From the NCBI GenBank assembly GCA_023391105.1, contig JAEWBO010000027.1, positions 12,654 through 76,653 of the forward strand: a stretch of DNA of 64,000 bases, written 5' to 3'. The notes under the pieces were generated by a model. That model worked only from the letters and a program-made list of their open reading frames with translations, had not been told where the DNA came from and made no database searches. This document shows positions 25,198-33,854 of this stretch, in pieces. The translations under genes were made by a program, and so were the position numbers. Position 1 is the first letter of the stretch. Each line of letters starts with the position of its first letter. Origin of the DNA: Bacillota bacterium (lineage in GTDB: Bacteria; Bacillota; Clostridia; Christensenellales; SZUA-584).

Positions 25198-26046
25198 ATG
25201 AAAAAACACAAAAGCCTCATCGTCTTTGCCGTGGCCTGCCTTGATATTGTGCTTATTGCGCTTGCCTCAGTATTCAGCTTCAATTCTGAAGTCTGTTTTT
25301 TTCAAGCCGCGCACAGTGAAACGAGTGAATACAACTGGTATTTTAAACCCCGCAGCGACGGGCTTCAACCGGAGAACCTGTCCGAATTTGCTTTTATTAA
25401 GAATTACGATGCCTACTGGGTGGGCGATCCCGATGAAAAGTCAATTTATCTCACATTTGATGCGGGCTATGAAAACGGCTATATGCCACAGATACTTGAC
25501 GTACTGAAAAAGCACAACGCACCGGCCGCGTTTTTCGTTGTCGGGCACTACATCACATCGGCACCGGAGCTGGTCACGCGAATGGTCAGCGAGGGGCATC
25601 TTGTGTGCAGCCATTCCATGAACCATAAGAACATGGCGGCGATGAGCAGTTTGTCTACATTTAAAGCCGAGATGAAAGAGCTTGAAGATGTGTACAAAGC
25701 GTTGACGGGTAAACAGATGCCCAAGTACTTCCGGCCACCCGAGGGTAAATTCAGCGGTCAGTGCTTAAAATTTGCCGAACAGCTGGGATACAAGACGATA
25801 TTCTGGAGCTTTGCTTACCGTGACTGGTACGTGGACGATCAGCCGTCCGAAGAGGAGGCGATAAAGATTATCACGACGCGCACACACCCGGGTGCTGTTG
25901 TGCTGCTGCACGCCACCTCTGCGACGAACGCGAAGGTGCTGGATCGCGTGCTGACGGAATGGGAGAACATGGGCTACGAGCTCAAAAGCTTGGATGATTT
26001 TCCGTACGAGAAAATGAGGGATGATCCGGGCGTGTCTAAGGACTAA
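25198..26046 (+). CDS. pdaA: Polysaccharide deacetylase PdaA (muramic lactam synthesis)
   Basis: 282 residues from the ATG at 25198 (MKKHKSLIVFAVACLDIVL), behind AGAGG; a GTG at 25189 would lie on that site. An N-terminal signal anchor (5-30), then a NodB domain: LTFDAGYENGY (catalytic Asp near 86), CSHSMNHKNM (zinc histidines near 139-143), RPPEGKFS (near 182) and VLLHATSATN (near 240). The delta-lactam PdaA makes is what CwlJ and SleB recognise, so its place in this cluster is functionally sensible. Confidence 0.94.
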   Translation: MKKHKSLIVFAVACLDIVLIALASVFSFNSEVCFFQAAHSETSEYNWYFKPRSDGLQPENLSEFAFIKNYDAYWVGDPDEKSIYLTFDAGYENGYMPQILDVLKKHNAPAAFFVVGHYITSAPELVTRMVSEGHLVCSHSMNHKNMAAMSSLSTFKAEMKELEDVYKALTGKQMPKYFRPPEGKFSGQCLKFAEQLGYKTIFWSFAYRDWYVDDQPSEEEAIKIITTRTHPGAVVLLHATSATNAKVLDRVLTEWENMGYELKSLDDFPYEKMRDDPGVSKD

Positions 26047-26121
26047 ATCGCGGTTTCGGTAACGTCTATCAGACAGTCAAAATCGGTAAACTGGCGGAAA
26101 ACCGTAGGTTTTTCGACAAGT

Positions 26122-26910
26122 TCAAAGCGCGGTATCGATATCGCGCTTTTTTGCAGTCTTGAGCAGCCAGTATAGCCCCAGCGGAACAAAGGCAAGGCTG
26201 ATCCATTGAGACGTGGAAAGAAACCAAAGCATGCCACGCTCACCGTCGCCGCGGAAAAATTCGAGTATGAAACGGATCACGCCATAGCTTGCGATATACA
26301 GCCCTGTGATTTGTCTGTCGGCACGGGGCTTTCGCGAATAGCCAAACAGAATAATGAAAAGGATAAAATTCAGAGCGGATTCCATGATTTGAACCGGAAA
26401 TAATGCCACGTTTACAGGCGCGGCAGAATCTGCGCGGAAATAGACGCCCCACGGCGGGTTCATTGCGCGGCCATAACAGCAGCCCGCACAAAAGCATCCG
26501 ACGCGGCCGATCGCGTGTATCAGCGGCACAGAGGGGATCAGGCTATCCGCCAAATGCCAGAACGGCAAACGGTATTGCTTGCAGTAAATAAAGACGCCGA
26601 GCACCGCGCCGATAAGGCCGCCGTAAAACACAAAGCCATGCGTGAAAAGCACGTTGATATCATCCATTGTCCAGGCCGTATTCGCATGCGCTTCGATAAA
26701 CGAGGGCAGCGATATTGCGAGATACAGCAGCTTCGCGCCCACAATCACACCGATCAGCGCGTACAGGGTGCAAAAAAAGATGTCCTGCTTCTTAACATCA
26801 CGCCTGACCGGCAGATAAACAGCGACAAGTATGCCCAGCGTGCAGCCGATCAGTATGAGAGGCCCGTACATGGGGATGGTCAGTCCGAAAATGGTGATCG
26901 TTGGCAGCAT
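26122..26910 (-). CDS. lgt: Prolipoprotein diacylglyceryl transferase
   Basis: 262 residues with about seven membrane helices. Lgt transfers diacylglyceryl from phosphatidylglycerol to the lipobox cysteine of prolipoproteins. Signature near 130: HAIGRVGCFCAGCCYGR, corresponding to the H-x-x-x-R-x-G-N-F-x-N-G region; here cysteines replace the usual N-F-N residues, a variant common in Clostridia. RBS AAAGG. This enzyme would modify the several lipoproteins in this window. The 3' end converges on pdaA. Confidence 0.9.
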   Translation of the reverse strand: MLPTITIFGLTIPMYGPLILIGCTLGILVAVYLPVRRDVKKQDIFFCTLYALIGVIVGAKLLYLAISLPSFIEAHANTAWTMDDINVLFTHGFVFYGGLIGAVLGVFIYCKQYRLPFWHLADSLIPSVPLIHAIGRVGCFCAGCCYGRAMNPPWGVYFRADSAAPVNVALFPVQIMESALNFILFIILFGYSRKPRADRQITGLYIASYGVIRFILEFFRGDGERGMLWFLSTSQWISLAFVPLGLYWLLKTAKKRDIDTAL

Positions 26911-26989
26911 TTAGTATCCTTTCGTTGTATCGGTTTTCGGCAAAAAAACAGGGAAAGAGCAAGAAGCTCTTTCCCATCATGCTTTTGCT

Positions 26990-27301
26990 TTAGAACCTTG
27001 TGAACGGTGCGACGGAGGCCAAGCAAGCTGTGCAGGCCAGAACGACCACAGCACAGATCGCAAGGGCGACAATGTTCAGCACAAGGCCGGCGGTTGCCAT
27101 GCTAGAGGGGCTCTGCTTTCTTGCCATGATGCTAAGCACGAGGCCGACGATCGCCAAGATAATTCCAATGAACCACACCAGGAAAACAAAGACAACGGCG
27201 CATATACCGAGAACCATAGCGGCGATGGCCATGCCATTGCTCGGGTTGTTTACCGGGCTCGGAGGTGTGTGCTGATAATTCTGATAGTTTTGTTCTTCCA
27301 T
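26990..27301 (-). CDS. DUF4190-type small membrane protein
   Basis: 103 residues. A Pro/Asn/Gln-rich cytoplasmic head (1-22) and two long hydrophobic hairpins (about 24-58 and 68-98) with the segment IVGLVLSIMARKQSP between, typical of DUF4190 proteins of Firmicutes. Function unknown. It lies upstream of lgt on the same strand with 79 bases between. Confidence 0.8.
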   Translation of the reverse strand: MEEQNYQNYQHTPPSPVNNPSNGMAIAAMVLGICAVVFVFLVWFIGIILAIVGLVLSIMARKQSPSSMATAGLVLNIVALAICAVVVLACTACLASVAPFTRF

Positions 27302-27556
27302 AAATAATTCCCTCCAATTAAAAAATCAAGCGATAATGCTTTTATAATAAATGACCTTCCAAGTATATCAAACATTGGCTTAAATGTGTATAGCTTTTTC
27401 TAAGCTGCGGGAAACTGATTTTCCGACACAAGACAGCCGCTTTATATAAAAATATATGAGGCATCTCTTTTATTGATCATCACTATGGCATGTCGAACAA
27501 AGAAATGATATACTTTATCTAGTTAATTACCATTACGAATAAGGGGATATATTTTT

Positions 27557-28279
27557 TTGACTGAGAAGAAAAGAGAATACAAAATACTGCTGTTTGATGT
27601 GGATGATACATTGCTGGATTTTGGGGCGAACGAAAAAGAAGCGCTTCCGAAGGTGTTCGGTTTTTTTGGATATCCGCTGACCGATGAGCTGCGACATACA
27701 TATGACAGGATCAACAAGGGGCTTTGGGACGATTATGAGCATGGCAAGGTGACGATGAACGATTTGCTCAACGCGAGATTTGCCAGAACAATGGCTGAGT
27801 ACGGAATCGCGGTGGACGGTGAGGCATGGGAGACGCATTATCAGGCTCTGTTGGGAGGCGGCTATCATATCATGGAAGACGCTCTTGACGTATGTCAACG
27901 GCTTGCAAAAACGCACAGGCTGTTTGTGGTCACCAATGGCGTGAAAGAGACGCAGCATAAAAGGCTTAAGCTCGCAGGTCTGTACGATCTGTTTGAGGAT
28001 ATATTCAATTCTCAAAGCATCGGATACCAAAAACCGTCTGCGGCGTTTTTTGACTATGTCATAAGCCATATAAACGGGTTTGACGTACACGAGGCGCTGA
28101 TTATCGGGGATTCGCTGAATACCGATATCAAAGGCGGCATCACATCAGGCATCGACACATGCTGGGTCAACAAGCATGCGCAGGCAAATGATTCGGATAT
28201 CCGCAGCACCTATACGATCACGAAGCTCACGGAGCTGTATGACATATTGGCCCTTGGCAACAGGGAAGAGGATGCATGA
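27557..28279 (+). CDS. HAD nucleotidase, YjjG-like
   Basis: 240 residues from a TTG start. HAD motifs: LLFDVDDTLLDFG (10-21), FVVTNGVKETQHKRL (near 120), GYQKPSAAFF (Lys near 156) and LIIGDSLNTDIKGG (near 187). This is the YjjG branch, 5'-nucleotidases that strip non-canonical pyrimidine nucleotides. It overlaps mutY by four bases, so a nucleotide sanitiser is coupled to a base-excision repair enzyme. Confidence 0.88.
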   Translation: MTEKKREYKILLFDVDDTLLDFGANEKEALPKVFGFFGYPLTDELRHTYDRINKGLWDDYEHGKVTMNDLLNARFARTMAEYGIAVDGEAWETHYQALLGGGYHIMEDALDVCQRLAKTHRLFVVTNGVKETQHKRLKLAGLYDLFEDIFNSQSIGYQKPSAAFFDYVISHINGFDVHEALIIGDSLNTDIKGGITSGIDTCWVNKHAQANDSDIRSTYTITKLTELYDILALGNREEDA

Positions 28280-29331
28280 GGGATAAGCTGCTCGGATGGT
28301 ACAACGAAAACAAGCGCGATCTGCCATGGCGGCGGCGCAGCGGCGCTTACGCGGTGCTCGTGTCGGAAATGATGCTGCAGCAGACAACCGTGGAAACGGT
28401 GCTGCGCTACTACGAGCCGTTTATGAAGCGCTTTCCCGATGTACAATCACTTGCCGCAGCGAACGAGCAGGAGGTGCTTGCCTGCTGGAAGGGTCTTGGG
28501 TACTATTCCCGCGCGCGTAATCTGTACCGAATTGCGCAACAGGTAACCGGCGAATACGGCGGTGTATTTCCGGACGTGCATGCAGCGTGGCTGGCGCTGC
28601 CCGGTGTGGGGCCTTATATAGCGGGCGCGGTTATGAGCATTGCATATGGTCAGCCGTTTCCGGCAGTGGACGGCAACGTGCTGCGCGTGATATCGCGCGC
28701 GTTTGCGCTTCGGGAGGACATCACACGCCCTGCAGCGCGCAAGGCGGTGGAAGCGCGATTGTGCGCCATGATAACGCCTGAAAACGCGGGGGATTTCACG
28801 CAGGCGCTCATGGAACTGGGCGCGCTCATTTGTCGCCCAACTTCGCCCGACTGTGCGAGCTGCCCTTGGCATACAGATTGCGCTGCGCTTCGCGAAGGTA
28901 TCGTGGACGAGCTGCCGGTGAGAAAACCGCGAACCGCGCCGCGCAATGTACAGCTCTGGGCCGCGCTTATCGAAACGGCAGACGCTGTGCTGCTGCATTA
29001 CCGCGGCAGCGATACATTGCTGGCCAAGCTTTGGGGACTGCCAGTGGCAGAAAAGCAGGAGGGCGAAACGCCCGAAGCGCTGTTTGCAAATAAGTATGAT
29101 ATCACTCTGTCAGGCGGCAAGGTGATCGGTCATGCGTCGCATGTGTTCACGCACCAGCGATGGGAGATGGATATCGTTGAGTACACTCTGGAAAATGAGA
29201 TAAAGTTAAACGCAGCCGAATGGGAATGGACAAGCTGGGAATCAATAGAGGAAAAGCCCATACCCACGGCATTCATGAGAGCGCTGCGTGCCGTGAGAAA
29301 GCAGCGGGCGGAAAGGAAAGCGTATGATTAA
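28276..29331 (+). CDS. mutY: A/G-specific adenine glycosylase MutY
   Basis: 351 residues. Removes adenine mispaired with 8-oxoguanine. Motifs: LPWRRRSGAYAVLVSEMMLQ (catalytic Glu near 38), helix-hairpin-helix LPGVGPYIAGAV (near 118), catalytic Asp in FPAVDGNVLRV (near 138), and the iron-sulfur cluster C-x6-C-x2-C-x5-C in CRPTSPDCASCPWHTDC (near 193). The C-terminal NUDIX-like domain that reads 8-oxoG spans about 230-345. It overlaps genes at both ends, so yjjG-like, mutY and msrAB form an oxidative-damage operon. Confidence 0.95.
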   Translation: MRDKLLGWYNENKRDLPWRRRSGAYAVLVSEMMLQQTTVETVLRYYEPFMKRFPDVQSLAAANEQEVLACWKGLGYYSRARNLYRIAQQVTGEYGGVFPDVHAAWLALPGVGPYIAGAVMSIAYGQPFPAVDGNVLRVISRAFALREDITRPAARKAVEARLCAMITPENAGDFTQALMELGALICRPTSPDCASCPWHTDCAALREGIVDELPVRKPRTAPRNVQLWAALIETADAVLLHYRGSDTLLAKLWGLPVAEKQEGETPEALFANKYDITLSGGKVIGHASHVFTHQRWEMDIVEYTLENEIKLNAAEWEWTSWESIEEKPIPTAFMRALRAVRKQRAERKAYD

Positions 29332-30256
29332 AACAGCGGTATTTGCGGGCGGGTGCTTCTGGTGCATGGAGCCGCCGTACGCAAAAATCCCGGGCGTGAT
29401 CAGTGTGCTGCCCGGTTACACGGGCGGGCATACCGAAGACCCCACATACGAGGAGGTTTGTGCAGGCGGAACGGGGCACTATGAGGCGATAGAGGTCACA
29501 TACGATGCTGAAATTGTGTCGTTCGAACAGCTTCTGGAAGTGTTCTGGCGCCAGATTGATCCGACGGATGCATACGGGCAGTTCGCGGACAGGGGCCGCC
29601 AGTATCAGACGGCGATCTTTTATCACGATGACGCGGAAAAACGCGTCGCTGAGGATTCAAAGCGCCGTATTCAGCGGCTGTTTGAAAGAGAAGTGCGTAC
29701 GCAGATCTTGCCCGCGGCCACGTTTTATCCCGCCGAAGGCGGCCACTGCGAATACTACAAAAAGAACCCCGGGCATTATGCGAGGTACAAAGCGGGCTCG
29801 GGACGTGAAGCATATATTAACGACATATGGGGCAAGGAGGCTCTTCGTAAAAAGCTGTCGCCCATGCAGTACAGCGTCACGCAGGAGAATGGTACGGAGC
29901 CGCCGTTTCGCAACGATTATTGGGACAACCACGAGCCGGGGCTTTATGTGGACGTGATATCGGGCGAGCCGCTGTTTACGTCTCTGGACAAGTTCGATTC
30001 GGGCTGCGGCTGGCCCAGCTTTAGTAAACCCGTAGACGAACGACGCATTGGAGAGAAAGCGGATTTGAGCCACGGCATGATGCGCACCGAGGTGAGAACT
30101 AAGGGCACGGACGCGCACTTAGGACACGTGTTCCCTGACGGCCCGCAGCCGACAGGCCTCCGGTACTGCATCAACTCAGCCGCACTGCGGTTTGTGCCGC
30201 TTGCCGACCTGGAAAAGGAAGGCTACGGTGAATATACGAAGCTGTTTAAACAATAA
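29324..30256 (+). CDS. msrAB: Bifunctional methionine sulfoxide reductase MsrA-MsrB
   Basis: 310 residues. MsrA (1-160) carries the catalytic GCFWCMEPPY near 10-19 and GHYEAIEVTYD. MsrB (about 180-305) shows FRNDYWDNHEPGLYVDV, SGCGWPSFSKP, THE region ADLSHGMMRTEVR and catalytic Cys in RYCINSAALRF (near 287). The zinc-binding CxxC pairs of some MsrB forms are absent. The fusion repairs both S and R sulfoxides using thioredoxin. The start overlaps mutY by eight bases. Confidence 0.95.
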   Translation: MIKTAVFAGGCFWCMEPPYAKIPGVISVLPGYTGGHTEDPTYEEVCAGGTGHYEAIEVTYDAEIVSFEQLLEVFWRQIDPTDAYGQFADRGRQYQTAIFYHDDAEKRVAEDSKRRIQRLFEREVRTQILPAATFYPAEGGHCEYYKKNPGHYARYKAGSGREAYINDIWGKEALRKKLSPMQYSVTQENGTEPPFRNDYWDNHEPGLYVDVISGEPLFTSLDKFDSGCGWPSFSKPVDERRIGEKADLSHGMMRTEVRTKGTDAHLGHVFPDGPQPTGLRYCINSAALRFVPLADLEKEGYGEYTKLFKQ

Positions 30257-30280
30257 GAGTGTTACACGGTCAGAATTCAG

Positions 30281-30308
30281 CCCTGCTCAATAACAGCGGG
30301 GGTTTTTT
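30281..30308 (+). terminator. Terminator after msrAB
   Basis: CCCTGCT pairs with AGCGGGG (one G-U) around a 7-base loop, followed by T6. Confidence 0.8.
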
Positions 30309-30374
30309 CATACGTTTGGTTCTGTCACCATTCATATATATCGACGTATAATAAAGCATATCAAAAAGGAGTGA

Positions 30375-30428
30375 ATGAGTGAATATGATAAGTTCGTCAA
30401 ACGTGAGCCGGATAATATGCGCAAATAA
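30375..30428 (+). CDS. Possible 17-residue leader or truncated ORF
   Basis: AAGGAG precedes an ATG and 17 codons (MSEYDKFVKREPDNMRK). The codons look like a normal protein start. It may be a mini-protein, a leader, or the intact head of a gene broken by frameshifts; a second open stretch ending LSDFLPSEHK at about 30475-30570 in another frame supports decay. Unrecognised. Confidence 0.3.
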   Translation: MSEYDKFVKREPDNMRK

Positions 30429-30611
30429 GGGCAGGCATTTTCATCATAACGCTGAGTCACACAGGGTATGCACCACGATGCGCGGCTGCAGAACTTGCTT
30501 ACTGCCTTTGTTTTGTCTGACTTTCTGCCGTCCGAGCACAAAACGCTGTGCTCAAAGGAAATCTAGGTATTGGTGGCCGACTCATTGATAAGACAGCCCC
30601 TCTAAAGCTTC

Positions 30612-30653
30612 ACTATGCCGCAGATGATTACATCCAAAGCGGCATAGTTTTCT
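30612..30653 (+). terminator. Strong terminator of an orphan transcript
   Basis: ACTATGCCGC pairs perfectly with GCGGCATAGT, followed by TTTTCT. No clear gene ends before it. Confidence 0.8.
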
Positions 30654-30710
30654 GCGTATATAGCGCACACAGCGATTAAAAACAGACATGGATACTTGCA
30701 TGTTTATTAT

Positions 30711-30739
30711 TTGTCAAAAACAACGGTTCATGATATAAT
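30711..30739 (+). promoter_or_regulatory. Sigma-A promoter for exoA
   Basis: TTGTCA (30711-30716), a 17-base spacer and TATAAT (30734-30739), 40 bases before the start codon. Confidence 0.8.
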
Positions 30740-30778
30740 CACTATTAAGAAAAATTCCGAAGAAGGAAGTATATTTTT

Positions 30779-31531
30779 ATGAAAATCGTATCATGGAACG
30801 TGAACGGTTTGCGTGCGTGCTATGGCAAAGGCTTTGCCGATTTTTTCAGCATGGCGGACGCGGATATATTTTGCATACAGGAAACAAAGCTGCAGCGCGG
30901 CGATTTTGAGTTCGATCAGCCGGGTTATTTTGATTATTGGAACGACGCAGAAAAGAAGGGCTATTCAGGCACAGCGGTGTTTACACGGCAGAAGCCGAAA
31001 AGTATCGCATATGGCATCGGGATTGATGCACACGATCATGAGGGACGAGTGATTACGCTGGAATTCGATGATTTTTATTTCGTGAACGTCTATGTACCCA
31101 ACGCGGGAGAGGAGCTCAAAAGGCTCGATTACCGCATGACGTGGGATACCGATTTCCGCAGCTACCTCTCGGCATTGGACAGCAAGAAAAGTGTGATCGT
31201 CTGCGGTGACTTTAACGTGGCGCATCAGGAGATTGACCTGAAAAATCCCAAAACAAACAAGCGCAACGCGGGCTTCACTGATGAGGAGCGCACGGGCTTT
31301 ACCAAGCTGCTGGAATCAGGCTTTACGGATTCGTTCCGCTATCTTTATCCGGACAAGCCGGACGCGTATACATACTGGTCTTACCGTTTTGGCGCGCGTA
31401 CAAGAAACGCGGGCTGGCGTATCGATTACGCGTGCATTTCCAGCCGCCTTCAGAACCAGCTGCGGGAATTCACGATTCACAGTAATGTGATGGGGTCGGA
31501 TCATTGCCCTGTCGCGATTGATATATTCTAA
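30779..31531 (+). CDS. exoA: Exodeoxyribonuclease III / AP endonuclease
   Basis: 250 residues of the ExoIII (EEP) family. Signatures: SWNVNGLRACYGKGF (3-17), IFCIQETKLQ (Glu near 37), VNVYVPNAG, VCGDFNVAHQEIDL (near 143), GFTDEER and GWRIDYAC ... SDHCPVAIDI at the end (catalytic His). It acts at abasic sites and 3' blocked ends. With the nfo-type enzyme at 1.4 kb, the window encodes both AP endonuclease classes. It is followed 20 bases later by a rubredoxin-like gene. Confidence 0.96.
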   Translation: MKIVSWNVNGLRACYGKGFADFFSMADADIFCIQETKLQRGDFEFDQPGYFDYWNDAEKKGYSGTAVFTRQKPKSIAYGIGIDAHDHEGRVITLEFDDFYFVNVYVPNAGEELKRLDYRMTWDTDFRSYLSALDSKKSVIVCGDFNVAHQEIDLKNPKTNKRNAGFTDEERTGFTKLLESGFTDSFRYLYPDKPDAYTYWSYRFGARTRNAGWRIDYACISSRLQNQLREFTIHSNVMGSDHCPVAIDIF

Positions 31532-31551
31532 AAAACGAGAGGAGAAACACG

Positions 31552-31704
31552 ATGGCGAATTTTATTTGCAGAGCATGCGGTTATGTGTTTTCAGACGAGA
31601 ACAATGAGCCGGATTATGAAAAGATTGATGAAATCATCCCCGAAGACTATGAATGCCCCTGCTGCGGCAAGACAGAATGCGAGCTGGTCAAAGAGCAATC
31701 ATAG
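31552..31704 (+). CDS. Rubredoxin-like zinc-ribbon protein, 50 residues
   Basis: A small gene behind GAGGAG at 31539-31544. The product begins MANFICRACGYVFSDENNEP and has a CRACG knuckle near residue 6 and a CPCCG knuckle near residue 37. The spacing and the acidic loop resemble a rubredoxin with a shortened, altered hinge; iron (electron carrier) or zinc binding is possible. It directly follows exoA. Confidence 0.85.
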   Translation: MANFICRACGYVFSDENNEPDYEKIDEIIPEDYECPCCGKTECELVKEQS

Positions 31705-31743
31705 CCGCGCATAACAGCCGCTCTTATTTGCGATAATAAGGGT

Positions 31744-32388
31744 ATGACAACACTAACAATGCAAAACCACGCACAAGCGTGCTTTCTGGAATTCGAAAAA
31801 CACCTGATGGCGGACGAAAAACCCTCCGTCTATTTTAACGAGCTTGTGAACAAGGAAGCATTTCCCGCGCAGTATCCATTCACGCTATTAACCGATCTTA
31901 TCGGCCTTGAGCAATCGCCCGTTCACCATCCTGAGGGTGACGTCTGGAACCACACCATGCTCGTGGTGGACAATGCTGCACAGATGCAACGGCTCAGCAA
32001 AGACCCGCGTGCGCTGATGTGGGCGGCGCTGCTGCACGACATCGGCAAAAAGGAGACAACCAAGCTGCGTAAGGGTCGTATCACCGCGTACGATCATGAT
32101 ACGGCGGGTCAGCGGCTCGCTGTGAGCTTTTTGCAGGAATGCGGTCAGAGCGACGAGTTTGCGGAGCAGGTGGGTGTGCTGGTGCGCTGGCACATGCAGG
32201 CGCTGTATGCCACAAAGAATCTGCCGTTCTACAACCCCAAGGCGATGAACGCACAGACGGATGTCAACGAGGTGGCGCTGCTGTGCCTGTCCGACAGGCT
32301 AGGCCGCGGGCCGGTCACCGCGGCACAGCTGGAACGCGAGCAGCAGCAAATTGCCTCTTTTGTGGAAAAAAGCCTTAAGTACCGATAA
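31744..32388 (+). CDS. HD-domain phosphohydrolase
   Basis: 214 residues. HD ligands: VHHPEGDVWNHTMLV (His near 69), ALLHDIGKKETT (His-Asp near 98-99), AYDHDTAGQRL (His near 118) and CLSDRLGRG (Asp near 186). This layout resembles the HD domain of bacterial CCA-adding enzymes and related 2',3'-phosphodiesterases without the nucleotidyltransferase half. Substrate unknown. It is 12 bases upstream of the next gene. Confidence 0.85.
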   Translation: MTTLTMQNHAQACFLEFEKHLMADEKPSVYFNELVNKEAFPAQYPFTLLTDLIGLEQSPVHHPEGDVWNHTMLVVDNAAQMQRLSKDPRALMWAALLHDIGKKETTKLRKGRITAYDHDTAGQRLAVSFLQECGQSDEFAEQVGVLVRWHMQALYATKNLPFYNPKAMNAQTDVNEVALLCLSDRLGRGPVTAAQLEREQQQIASFVEKSLKYR

Positions 32389-32400
32389 TGGAGCATAATA

Positions 32401-33003
32401 ATGAAGCGCATATACGGTGCAAAAATCAACTGTGAGCTGATCCGAGACTTTTTAATGAGCTTTGGCGACATGCGCCGCGTCGAAAAAAACGGCGAAATCG
32501 ATAAGAAGTTCATAAAGCGCATCATGCTTTCAGTGACGAATGTGAACGGATGCGCGCTTTGCAGCTGGTTTCACACCCAAGAGGCATTGAAACTCGGCAT
32601 GCCTGAGGAGGAAATTTCGCAGCTGCTGGATGGTGAAATGACCGACGTGCCAAAGGATGAGGCGGTGGCGTTGGTTTTCGCGCAGCATTATGCGGATACA
32701 CGGGGGCATGTAGACAGCGAGGCGTGGCGGCATGTTATCCGTACATACGGCATATCGAAAGCGCTCGGCATACGCGCCGCGGTCTGCATGATAATGGCGG
32801 GCAATGCGCAAGGCAACATCTGGGGTGCGTTTGCATCGCGGCTTAAGGGTAAGCCGGAGCCTGGCAGTTCACTTTCAAAAGAACTCGGTGTCCTCGTGTG
32901 CGATATATTCGCTGTGCCGTTCATGTTCATTTGGGCGGGGTTTGTGTCACTCATAAAGACTATCACGCCGGTTCGTGCATCTGTTAATAATGGAATACGG
33001 TAG
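32401..33003 (+). CDS. Carboxymuconolactone decarboxylase (AhpD-like) family protein
   Basis: 200 residues. The AhpD-like fold is marked by VNGCALCSWFHTQEALKLG (near 47-65), with the CxxC and a histidine that form the redox or proton-relay centre, and a second helical repeat near 110-135. A hydrophobic C-terminal segment (about 160-185) suggests membrane association, which is unusual for this family. It is probably a peroxidase or disulfide-handling protein. RBS weak. Confidence 0.85.
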   Translation: MKRIYGAKINCELIRDFLMSFGDMRRVEKNGEIDKKFIKRIMLSVTNVNGCALCSWFHTQEALKLGMPEEEISQLLDGEMTDVPKDEAVALVFAQHYADTRGHVDSEAWRHVIRTYGISKALGIRAAVCMIMAGNAQGNIWGAFASRLKGKPEPGSSLSKELGVLVCDIFAVPFMFIWAGFVSLIKTITPVRASVNNGIR

Positions 33004-33026
33004 GGGTCGGTTTCAAATGCCGACCC
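33000..33026. repeat. GTAGGG-type palindromic repeat
   Basis: GTAGGGGTCGGTTTC then a loop and CCGACCC; GGGTCGG (33004-33010) pairs with CCGACCC (33020-33026). The first 15 bases occur again, on the minus strand, at 58290-58304. Confidence 0.75.
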
Positions 33027-33148
33027 TATACAACTTCACATGCGACACGAAGACCTGCCTTGCGCCCGCGCATCGATTGCAGGAACTTTCTATTCATTTA
33101 GAACGTCTTAATTATCATGGTATATTAACGAAAAAGGAGAACACCTGA

Positions 33149-33757
33149 ATGAAGCGAATATTCTTATTGCTCGTCCTCTTTCTTTTCACAGTTATGGCGG
33201 GCTGTTCGTACGCTGTTGAACCACAGGAGTCGAACCTAGCTTCCCCATCCTCAGCTGTCTCTGCTGCCCCCAAAACGACTCCCACAATACCTCCTACACC
33301 GTCCCCCGCGCCATCACCTTTTCCTATTGAACTGACTGCGCTCCCCGAAGAGTATCCCCCGGAAGTAGCCGCTGCCAACGGTGATTACGTCAGTGTTCAT
33401 TTTCAGCAGGTTTTCAATGAGGAAAAGCTGACAGCTTTTCTTGACGCCGTCTCGGATAGAAAAAGTGCCGCCATACGCACAGTCGGATATACAGACGAAG
33501 GAGACCCTGTTATTACTGAGGCCATCTTTGATGGCAGCAAATTCACTGTACAATGCGACGCAACGCGGGATAAGTTCGGAATAAGGAAGATAGTGCAAGA
33601 AGAATATAAAAACATGCTTAAATATGAGCTTGAAGATGGAAGAGTTTTTATATTTCTGACTGACCAGAACGAAATAACCAATGATATGATGGAAAACGGT
33701 TTTGATGCAATTGTGCTGGCGGTCATAAAGAATACGCCATCTCCATCTGCCGATTGA
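33149..33757 (+). CDS. Putative lipoprotein of unknown function
   Basis: 202 residues behind AAGGAG. Signal peptide with lipobox MAGCS near 19. A Ser/Thr/Pro-rich linker follows (about 24-60, the usual wall-spanning type), then a folded domain of about 130 residues (from YVSVHFQQVFNEEKL) that ends in a cluster of acidic and hydrophobic residues. I do not recognise the domain. It stands alone before the Memo gene. Confidence 0.8.
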   Translation: MKRIFLLLVLFLFTVMAGCSYAVEPQESNLASPSSAVSAAPKTTPTIPPTPSPAPSPFPIELTALPEEYPPEVAAANGDYVSVHFQQVFNEEKLTAFLDAVSDRKSAAIRTVGYTDEGDPVITEAIFDGSKFTVQCDATRDKFGIRKIVQEEYKNMLKYELEDGRVFIFLTDQNEITNDMMENGFDAIVLAVIKNTPSPSAD

Positions 33758-33854
33758 CGGTTATTCTTATTCATAAAGAACAAATATTTAAAAAGAAGCG
33801 AGACTGATAGATAAACTTGAACGTGGTATAATATGGGCAGGGAGGATATGACTC

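Larger units (their letters stand above)
30257..30778. other. Intergenic stretch with an orphan transcription unit
   Basis: In order: msrAB terminator (30281-30308), a -10-like TATAAT near 30347, a 17-codon ORF behind AAGGAG (30375-30428), a strong terminator (30612-30653), and the exoA promoter (30711-30739). The short ORF and the terminator suggest a small transcript or a decayed gene. No known RNA family was recognised. Confidence 0.5.

Noticed and set aside
30379..30588. 69-codon ORF after msrAB
   Set aside because: It is in a different frame from the well-placed ribosome site and has unusual cysteine/arginine content, so it is unlikely to be coding.
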